Source of the DNA: Alcaligenaceae bacterium | Lineage (GTDB): Bacteria; Pseudomonadota; Gammaproteobacteria; Burkholderiales; Burkholderiaceae | Reading direction: 5' to 3' | DNA length: 5,049 bases | NCBI GenBank assembly: GCA_947372575.1 | Contig: CANBUF010000190.1 | Coordinates: 1-5,049, forward strand | Shown here: positions 1-5,049 of the stretch, in pieces | Layout: each line of letters starts with the position of its first letter | Position numbering within the stretch: the stretch's first letter is position 1 | Program-made: the position numbers and the translations under genes | The notes under the pieces: model-generated | What the model saw: the letters and a program-made list of their open reading frames with translations, nothing else | Told to the model about the DNA's origin: nothing | The model's database searches: none

Positions 1-6
1 TCACTT

Positions 7-633
7 ATGTCACAGGCCACCGGAAATGTTTTTCTGATTTCAGCTCCGAGCGGAGCAGGAAAATCCAGTCTGGTTCATGCCTTGCTGGCACAGGATTCAG
101 GTATCTCCCTGTCTATTTCTTGCACCACACGCCCGGCAAGACCGGGCGAGACCGATGGTAAGGAGTACCGGTTTGTCAGTCACGCACATTTCGAATCCCT
201 GAAAAACCAAAACCAGCTGCTTGAATGGGCTGAAGTGCATGGCAATTTTTATGGGACACCGCGCGACCGGATTGATCAGGCGGTGGGTGCAGGTCAGAAC
301 ATCATTCTCGAAATTGACTGGCAAGGCGCACGTCAGGTCCGGGAGCTCTTCCCGACTGCAATCAGCATCTTTATCCTGCCCCCTTCCATCGCAGCACTGC
401 AAGAACGCCTGCAACACCGTGGACAGGACAGTCAGGAAGTCATCGCGCGCCGGATTCTGGGTGCCAGCACCGAAATATCGCATGCGCCTGAATATGAATA
501 TGTTATTATTAATCAAGACTTTAGCGTTGCTTTAGCTGAACTTGCCCAAATAGTGCAAACATCACGTTTTCGCTACGCAAACCAGGCAGCCAAACATCAC
601 GCATTGTTTGCTTCTTTTGGCTTAAATGCCTAG
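7..633 (+). CDS. gmk: Guanylate kinase
   Basis: Cytosolic enzyme that phosphorylates GMP (and dGMP) to GDP with ATP, an essential step in guanine nucleotide synthesis and salvage. The 208-residue product matches the usual bacterial length (about 207). Visible motifs in order: the P-loop APSGAGKSS at residues 13-21 with Lys19; the GMP-binding segment [11 protein letters not shown] at 38-48; the second GMP-binding segment [14 protein letters not shown] at 71-84; the acidic IDWQGA motif at 103-108; and the lid/adenine region HRGQDS at 137-142 followed by Arg148-Arg149. All expected key residues are present and the frame is intact. The ATG at 7 gives the normal N-terminus a few residues before the first beta strand; its ribosome binding site lies off the left edge. 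It is the first visible gene of a block with rpoZ and spoT, an order also found in E. coli. Confidence 0.97.
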   Translation: MSQATGNVFLISAPSGAGKSSLVHALLAQDSGISLSISCTTRPARPGETDGKEYRFVSHAHFESLKNQNQLLEWAEVHGNFYGTPRDRIDQAVGAGQNIILEIDWQGARQVRELFPTAISIFILPPSIAALQERLQHRGQDSQEVIARRILGASTEISHAPEYEYVIINQDFSVALAELAQIVQTSRFRYANQAAKHHALFASFGLNA

Positions 634-647
634 TTATTTTTATCTAC

Positions 648-651
648 AGGA
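648..651 (+). promoter_or_regulatory. Shine-Dalgarno site of rpoZ
   Basis: AGGA lies five bases before the rpoZ ATG at 657, inside the 23-base gap after the gmk stop codon. The gap is T-rich (around 634-641) but has no hairpin, so I read it as a translational signal within a polycistronic message and not as a terminator. Confidence 0.6.
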
Positions 652-656
652 TCACC

Positions 657-860
657 ATGGCTCGCATTACTGTTGACGATTGTCTCGAAAAAATCCCTAA
701 CCGTTTCAAAATGACGCTCGCAGCAACATATCGCGCACGTGAACTGGCCCAAGGCCACGCCGCACGCGTTGATAGTAAAGACAAGCCTACCGTGACCGCG
801 TTGCGTGAAATCTCAGCCGGTGTGACGGGCATTGAGATGCTGCGCAAGGTTCCAACCTGA
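657..860 (+). CDS. rpoZ: DNA-directed RNA polymerase subunit omega
   Basis: Small subunit that wraps the C-terminal end of beta-prime and helps assemble and stabilise RNA polymerase. In E. coli it also forms part of the ppGpp site 1 at the omega/beta-prime interface. The 67-residue product begins [17 protein letters not shown] (residues 1-17). It carries the core helix segment [11 protein letters not shown] at 21-31 and the conserved [13 protein letters not shown] at 43-55. It ends soon after, without the long glutamate-rich tail of the 91-residue E. coli protein. As I recall, this short form is normal in betaproteobacteria, so it is not a truncation. It starts 23 bases after gmk and stops 13 bases before the spoT ATG, so the three are probably co-transcribed and made in one operon with the alarmone enzyme. 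Whether this shorter omega still contributes to ppGpp binding cannot be judged from the sequence alone. Confidence 0.97.
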   Translation: MARITVDDCLEKIPNRFKMTLAATYRARELAQGHAARVDSKDKPTVTALREISAGVTGIEMLRKVPT

Positions 861-861
861 C

Positions 862-867
862 AGGTGG
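862..867 (+). promoter_or_regulatory. Shine-Dalgarno site that sets the spoT start
   Basis: AGGTGG begins two bases after the rpoZ stop codon and ends six bases before the ATG at 874. This good spacing is the main reason to choose 874 over the in-frame TTG at 832, which lies inside rpoZ, and over the later in-frame ATG at 961, which is preceded by an A-rich stretch with no purine-rich GG core. Confidence 0.7.
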
Positions 868-873
868 CTTATC

Positions 874-3162
874 ATGGCTTTCTCCGGCTTACGTTCTGCG
901 TCTTCCGGGTTGATTGCAGCCATCAAGGCTAGTTCTGTTCTAACCAAAAAATCTCAAACTATGAGCAGCCCCGGGGCCGTTCCGGGTATTGCAAAACCCG
1001 TCGAAACAGAAGTTGAACCGCCCATCGCTACGATGGCGCGGCTTCAATCTGTCCTGGACACATATTTATCTCCCAAAGAAGTCGCCCTAGTCAAAGAAGC
1101 CTATCGCTTTGCTGACCAGGCGCACCTGGGTCAGTTCAGGTCGAGCGGCTCACCCTACATTACCCACCCGATTGCCGTTGCAGAAATCTGTGCAGGATGG
1201 AAGCTCGATGCCGATGCGTTGTGTGCTGCACTGCTGCATGACGTCATGGAAGATCAGGGCATTTCCAAGCAAGAGCTACTGGAGAAGTTTGGCAATGATG
1301 TTGCCGATATGGTGGACGGCCTGTCCAAGCTCGACCGGCTAGACTTCGCCACTAAAGCCCAACAGCAAGCAGAAAGCTTTCGCAAGATGCTGTTGGCGAT
1401 GGCACGTGACATCCGCATCATTCTGATCAAGCTATCCGATCGTCTGCACAATATGCGCACGCTCGATGCGGTCAATCCAGAAAAACGACGCCGTGTCGCA
1501 CGCGAAACGCTGGATATCTACGCACCGATCGCGTACCGGCTCGGTCTGAATGCGCTTTATCGCGAACTGCAGGATTTATGCTTTGAAGCGATCTATCCTA
1601 ACCGGTATCACGTCCTCGAAAAAGCCGTGCTGGCGGCGCGTGGCAACCGACGCGAAGTACTCAGCCGCATCGACGAGACTGTCCGACGCGCGTTGCCTGA
1701 AGCAGGCATAGAAGCCACTGTGTCGGGACGTGAAAAAACGCTCTATGGCATTTATCACAAGATGGTGGAGCAAAAGAAATCCTTTACCAATGTACTGGAT
1801 ATTTACGGCTTTCGCGTCATCGTGGATTCCCTGCCTGAATGCTATATGGCCATGGGAATCGTGCACCAGCTGTATCGACCGATTCCGGGCAAATTCAAAG
1901 ACTACATTGCCATACCCAAGATCAACGGTTATCAGTCCCTGCACACCACGCTGGTCGGACCGTTTGGCACGCCGATCGAGTTTCAGTTCCGCACGCATGA
2001 CATGCATCAAGTTGCCGAAGAAGGCGTTGCCGCGCACTGGCTCTACAAAACCGAGAATGCGTCACTCAACGACATTCAAAAGCGTACAAGCCAGTCCCTG
2101 CAGTCCCTACTCGACATACAAAGTCAGACAGGTGATTCGGGAGAATTCCTCGAACATGTCAAAGTCGATCTATTCCCGGATGCGGTCTATGTCTTTACAC
2201 CAAAGGGTAAGATTATTTCTCTGCCCCGCGGTGCCACACCCATCGATTTTGCCTATTCCATTCATACCGATGTCGGTAACCATGTCACAGCCTGCAAAAT
2301 CAATGGGGAAACGGTTGCACTCAAGCGTGAACTCTCGAGTGGAGATACCGTTGACATCATCACTTCGCCTGAGTCACAACCAAGCGCTCAGTGGTTGAAC
2401 TATGCCAGAACAGGCCGTGCACGCTCCGAAATCAGGCACTATTTACGGACTGTTCAATTTGATGAGTCGGTCACGTTTGGTGAACGCATGCTCGAACAGG
2501 CTCTGGTTGAATTAAAAATTCAACTCCCGCCTAAAGACGATGCGCTATGGGATAAGCTCGTGCGCTCAAGCGGTGGAAGTTCTCGCGAAGAAATCCTCTC
2601 AGACATCGGTTTGGGCAAACGCCTTGCTGCTGTCGTAGCCCGCCGTTTTGCGCCCGATCATCCACTGGTCGCCACGACTGCAGCAGCAGACGAAGTGCTC
2701 AATGCTGCGCGATTTGTACCGATTTTTATTCACGGAAATGAAGGACAAGCAGTCCAGCTCGCGCCTTGTTGCGGCCCTCTGCCTGGCGATCAGATTGTGG
2801 CTGGCATCCGCATCGGACACGGCCTGGTTGTTCATACCGCAGAGTGTCCTATCGCCATGCGCGCTCGTGCCAAAGAACCCGAACGCTGGGTCGATATTGC
2901 ATGGGATCAAGAGACCGCCAAACACTTTTCTGCTCGCATTGATATCATGGCCAAAAATGAACGCGGGGTGCTCAGTCGTATCGCCGCCGAAGTCGCACAG
3001 GCAGACTCAAACATTATTCACGTCACCATGACCGATGACGCGATGGCGGCCATGGTCTTAAACCTGACCGTACAGGTAGACAGTCGTAAACATCTCGCCC
3101 AGGTATTCCGATCGATCAGACGCGTCCCGCAGGTGCAAAAAATCGTCCGGGTCAAGGGCTAG
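874..3162 (+). CDS. spoT: Bifunctional (p)ppGpp synthetase/3'-pyrophosphohydrolase (RelA/SpoT family, SpoT type)
   Basis: Long RelA/SpoT homologue that makes (p)ppGpp from GTP or GDP plus ATP and also hydrolyses it; cytosolic controller of the stringent response. From the ATG at 874 it has 762 residues, against about 700 for E. coli SpoT, the excess being mostly an Ala/Ser/Pro-rich N-terminal extension of about 50 residues before MARLQSVLDTYL (54-65). Hydrolase (HD) domain: Arg89, His98, His122-Asp123, Glu126-Asp127, Asp189, Asn193 and Thr196, spaced as in the Streptococcus Rel enzyme. Synthetase domain: Asp309 in DIYGFR, the basic loop GKFKDYIA, the NGYQSLHT segment and catalytic Glu369 in IEFQFRT. 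The regulatory half has a TGS domain (about 433-498), a helical segment around Trp507, the Cys-rich region with Cys632-Cys633, His654 and Cys658, and an ACT domain (about 684-762). The KFKD loop resembles the RxKD motif of bifunctional SpoT/Rel enzymes, not the ExDD loop of RelA, and the intact HD site argues against a synthetase-only RelA. The in-frame TTG at 832 would add 14 residues overlapping rpoZ and is less likely. Confidence 0.96.
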   Translation: MAFSGLRSASSGLIAAIKASSVLTKKSQTMSSPGAVPGIAKPVETEVEPPIATMARLQSVLDTYLSPKEVALVKEAYRFADQAHLGQFRSSGSPYITHPIAVAEICAGWKLDADALCAALLHDVMEDQGISKQELLEKFGNDVADMVDGLSKLDRLDFATKAQQQAESFRKMLLAMARDIRIILIKLSDRLHNMRTLDAVNPEKRRRVARETLDIYAPIAYRLGLNALYRELQDLCFEAIYPNRYHVLEKAVLAARGNRREVLSRIDETVRRALPEAGIEATVSGREKTLYGIYHKMVEQKKSFTNVLDIYGFRVIVDSLPECYMAMGIVHQLYRPIPGKFKDYIAIPKINGYQSLHTTLVGPFGTPIEFQFRTHDMHQVAEEGVAAHWLYKTENASLNDIQKRTSQSLQSLLDIQSQTGDSGEFLEHVKVDLFPDAVYVFTPKGKIISLPRGATPIDFAYSIHTDVGNHVTACKINGETVALKRELSSGDTVDIITSPESQPSAQWLNYARTGRARSEIRHYLRTVQFDESVTFGERMLEQALVELKIQLPPKDDALWDKLVRSSGGSSREEILSDIGLGKRLAAVVARRFAPDHPLVATTAAADEVLNAARFVPIFIHGNEGQAVQLAPCCGPLPGDQIVAGIRIGHGLVVHTAECPIAMRARAKEPERWVDIAWDQETAKHFSARIDIMAKNERGVLSRIAAEVAQADSNIIHVTMTDDAMAAMVLNLTVQVDSRKHLAQVFRSIRRVPQVQKIVRVKG
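3159..3162. other. Interlocked stop codons of convergent genes (CTAG)
   Basis: The spoT stop TAG occupies 3160-3162 on the + strand, and the stop of the opposite gene, also TAG, is the complement of 3159-3161. The four-base palindrome CTAG serves both, so the coding regions overlap tail to tail and any terminator of either unit must lie within the other gene. Confidence 0.93.
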
Positions 3163-5049
3163 TCAGGGGTACCCCACCCACCTCCACCGGGTGTTTCGAC
3201 AACAAATACATCACCAGCATGCACCTCGGTCTGATCTTGTGGACCGAGCTTCTGCACCGAACCATCCTGACGGACAACATAATTCAAACCCTTACTCGCA
3301 GGCAGACCACCCTCCAGTCCAAAAGGTGCATGCAAGCGATTGTTGGAGAGAATTGCCGCTGTCATGGTTTGGAGGAATTTCACGCGTCTGATGGCTCCGT
3401 CACCACCGTGCCAGCGACCACGTCCGCCGGAATAAGGTTTGATTGCAAAACTCTCCAACCGAACTGGAAAACGTAATTCGAGCACTTCAGGATCGGTCAG
3501 TCTTGAATTGGTCATGTGCGCCTGCACCACCGAAGTGCCATGAAAACCTCCCGCTTGCCCTACAGATACTCCTAGCTGGCGCGGACCTGCTCCGGTCCCG
3601 CCTGCGATGGTTTCATAATACTGATGCGTAGCATTGCCGAACGTAAAATTATTCATCGTCCCCTGACTAGAGGCTAGCACGCCAAGGGCCCCATACAAGG
3701 CATTGACGATACACATGGATGTCTCAACATTACCGGCTACGACCGCGGCAGGCGAAAGGGGCTTGAGCATACAACCATCAGGAATGATGATGTCGATCGG
3801 CTTGAGACAACCCGCGTTCAAGGGAATATCATCATCTACAAGTGTTCTGAATACATAGAGCACCGCAGCAACCGTAATCGCCGCGGGCGCATTAAAGTTA
3901 TTGGGTAATTGATCTGAGGTCCCCGTAAAGTCAACCGTGGCACGTCGCGCTGCCTGATCCACGCGAATCGCGACCTGAATCACTGCACCGTTGTCCAGAC
4001 GATACGTGTAGCTGCCATCACGCAAGTCCCCCATCACGCGACGCACTGATTCCTCGGCATTGTCCTGGACGTGCTGCATATAGGCCTGAACGACTTCGAG
4101 ACCGAAGTGCTCACACATATGCAGAAGCTCTTGGACACCCTTCTCGTTTGCAGCAATCTGCGCGCGCATATCCGCCAGGTTCTGATCCGGATTGCGGGCA
4201 GGCCATCGACCTGAATTCAGGATGTCGCGTGCAGCGACTTCATTAAAATGTCCTCGGCTCACAAGCTGAAAATTCGTAAACAGTACGCCTTCTTCGTGCA
4301 CAAACGTCGAATGAGGCGGCATGGAGCCTGGCGTGATGCCACCGATATCAGCGTGATGACCACGTGAACCCACAAAGAATAAAAGCTCAGTTCCTGTGGA
4401 ATCAAACACTGGAGAGATCACCGTCACATCCGGCAAATGTGTCCCGCCATGATATGGATCGTTCACAACAAACGCATCACCGGGAGACATGCGACCAGCA
4501 TTGGCCACCATCACAGTACGGATCGATTCGCTCATGGAACCGAGATGCACAGGCATATGGGGAGCATTGGCAATCAGCTGGCCATCGGCATCGAATATTG
4601 CGCAGGAAAAATCTAGGCGCTCCTTGATATTGACTGAATAGGCAGTGTTTTGTAGCCGATAGCCCATCTGCTCAGCGATCGACATGAATAGATTATTAAA
4701 AATCTCAAGCATCACAGGATCGGCTGCGCGACCAATCACCTGACGCGAAGCAAGTGGCTCGACTCGATGCATCACGATATGGTTCATCGGAGTGACCGTC
4801 GCCTGCCAGCCTGCCTCGACCACCGTGGTCTGGTTGGACTCCGCAATAATTGCAGGACCGGCAATCACATCGCCGGGAATCAAATCAGCGCGAACATACA
4901 GCGGCGTATCGCGCCAAGATCCTGCACTGTACATCCTGCGTTGCCGCGCAGATTGCAAGGGAACATCTCTGTTGAACGCGATCGGAACATCGACAATCTG
5001 CGCTCCACCACCCTGAGCCTGCACAGATACGGTTTCAACAATCAATGCG
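3159..5049 (-). CDS. 5-oxoprolinase-type HyuA-HyuB fusion, C-terminal part (5' end outside window)
   Basis: Likely ATP-dependent 5-oxoprolinase (5-oxo-L-proline + ATP + 2 H2O to L-glutamate + ADP + Pi) or a close hydantoinase relative; cytosolic. The frame stays open to the right edge, so the gene enters from outside; the TTG at 5045 is almost certainly not its start. Counting that codon as 1, residues 1 to about 100 are the tail of a HyuA domain (LIPGDVIAGPAIIAES near 55-70, TTVVEAGW at 73-80). From Asp109 to 628 there is a complete HyuB domain: FMSIAEQMG (120-128), NIKERLDFSCAIFD (139-152), APHMPVHLG (161-169), NDPYHGGTHLPD (195-206), SRGHHADIGGITPGSMPPHS (227-246), NLADMRAQIAANEKG (289-303), NAPAAITVA (385-393), SQGTMNNFTFGN (460-471), AHMTNSRLTDPE (509-520), SGGRGRWHGGDG (539-550) and the terminal ETPGGGGWG (617-625). 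These closely follow remembered eukaryotic 5-oxoprolinase (OPLAH), with both domains in one chain. Separate HyuA/HyuB hydantoinases and acetone carboxylases are more distant alternatives; the exact substrate is not provable here. Residues 489-500 look like a small insertion. The full gene is probably about 1,200 codons. Confidence 0.9.
   Translation of the reverse strand, partial: ALIVETVSVQAQGGGAQIVDVPIAFNRDVPLQSARQRRMYSAGSWRDTPLYVRADLIPGDVIAGPAIIAESNQTTVVEAGWQATVTPMNHIVMHRVEPLASRQVIGRAADPVMLEIFNNLFMSIAEQMGYRLQNTAYSVNIKERLDFSCAIFDADGQLIANAPHMPVHLGSMSESIRTVMVANAGRMSPGDAFVVNDPYHGGTHLPDVTVISPVFDSTGTELLFFVGSRGHHADIGGITPGSMPPHSTFVHEEGVLFTNFQLVSRGHFNEVAARDILNSGRWPARNPDQNLADMRAQIAANEKGVQELLHMCEHFGLEVVQAYMQHVQDNAEESVRRVMGDLRDGSYTYRLDNGAVIQVAIRVDQAARRATVDFTGTSDQLPNNFNAPAAITVAAVLYVFRTLVDDDIPLNAGCLKPIDIIIPDGCMLKPLSPAAVVAGNVETSMCIVNALYGALGVLASSQGTMNNFTFGNATHQYYETIAGGTGAGPRQLGVSVGQAGGFHGTSVVQAHMTNSRLTDPEVLELRFPVRLESFAIKPYSGGRGRWHGGDGAIRRVKFLQTMTAAILSNNRLHAPFGLEGGLPASKGLNYVVRQDGSVQKLGPQDQTEVHAGDVFVVETPGGGGWGTPD
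3166..3175. repeat. Perfect 10-bp palindrome GGGGTACCCC
   Basis: A ten-base self-complementary sequence just past the spoT stop, lying within the last codons of the - strand gene (encoding Trp-Gly-Thr-Pro). It has no loop and no following T-run on either strand, and the conserved glycine-rich C-terminus of the oxoprolinase family largely explains it. I record it as a visible sequence element without assigning a function. Confidence 0.4.

Noticed and set aside
486..520. AT-rich patch near the end of gmk that resembles a promoter -10 region for rpoZ.
   Set aside because: The bases encode a conserved Gmk segment ([11 protein letters not shown]) and I see no well-placed -35 element, so a promoter call would be guesswork.
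832..873. Upstream in-frame TTG start for spoT, overlapping rpoZ by 29 bases.
   Set aside because: It has no clear ribosome binding site, while the ATG at 874 has AGGTGG at good spacing.
1576..2037. Long open frame on the - strand inside spoT, and similar open frames on either strand inside gmk, spoT and the oxoprolinase gene.
   Set aside because: They lie wholly opposite or out of frame with strongly conserved coding sequence, and their translations show no recognisable domain.
2092..2109. Short tandem repeat CAGTCCCTG/CAGTCCCTA in spoT.
   Set aside because: Only two nine-base copies, encoding Gln-Ser-Leu twice in the linker before the TGS domain; compatible with chance.
3136..3158. Run of six A on the + strand (T on the - strand), just beyond the stop of the - strand gene, as a possible terminator for it.
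   Set aside because: I could not find a stable inverted repeat directly before the T-run; it lies in the conserved C-terminal ACT codons of spoT.
3175..3196. Possible terminator hairpin for spoT: CACCC and GGGTG arms around a 9-base loop, followed by TTT.
   Set aside because: The stem is only five pairs, the T-run is three bases, and the sequence is explained by the conserved PGGGGWG codons of the opposite gene.
5043..5045. TTG at the right edge as the true start of the oxoprolinase gene, which would make it a stand-alone HyuB.
   Set aside because: About 100 residues of recognisable HyuA C-terminus precede the HyuB domain, and the frame remains open to the window edge, so this is a fusion entering from outside.

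Overview
The window looks like an ordinary chromosomal segment of a betaproteobacterium, most likely order Burkholderiales and possibly Alcaligenaceae-like. This rests on the short 67-residue omega subunit, which has the sequence style of that group, and on the gene order gmk-rpoZ-spoT. Base composition looks moderate by eye rather than very GC-rich. No species is claimed.

Layout: positions 7-3162 on the + strand hold a tight three-gene block. It runs gmk (guanylate kinase), a 23-nt gap, rpoZ (RNA polymerase omega), a 13-nt gap, then spoT (bifunctional (p)ppGpp synthetase/hydrolase). Positions 3159-5049 on the - strand hold the C-terminal part of a large HyuA-HyuB fusion of the ATP-dependent 5-oxoprolinase/hydantoinase type. 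Its 5' end lies beyond the right edge. The two convergent units share the palindrome CTAG, so their TAG stop codons interlock and there is no intergenic space. Coding density is essentially complete and no gene-free stretch exceeds 25 bases. I saw no tRNA, rRNA, CRISPR array, insertion sequence, integrase or attachment site.

How the genes fit together: Gmk converts GMP to GDP and so feeds the guanine nucleotide pool that SpoT draws on to make (p)ppGpp. Omega is the RNA polymerase subunit that, in Escherichia coli, forms part of a ppGpp binding site. The block therefore links GTP supply, alarmone turnover and the polymerase that responds to it. The oxoprolinase-like gene is a metabolic neighbour on the other strand, probably turning 5-oxoproline into glutamate, with no evident functional link beyond adjacency.

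I found no convincing undescribed system. The points most worth a second look are the interlocked stop codons, a short apparent insertion in the HyuB domain, and the identity of the gene downstream of spoT.
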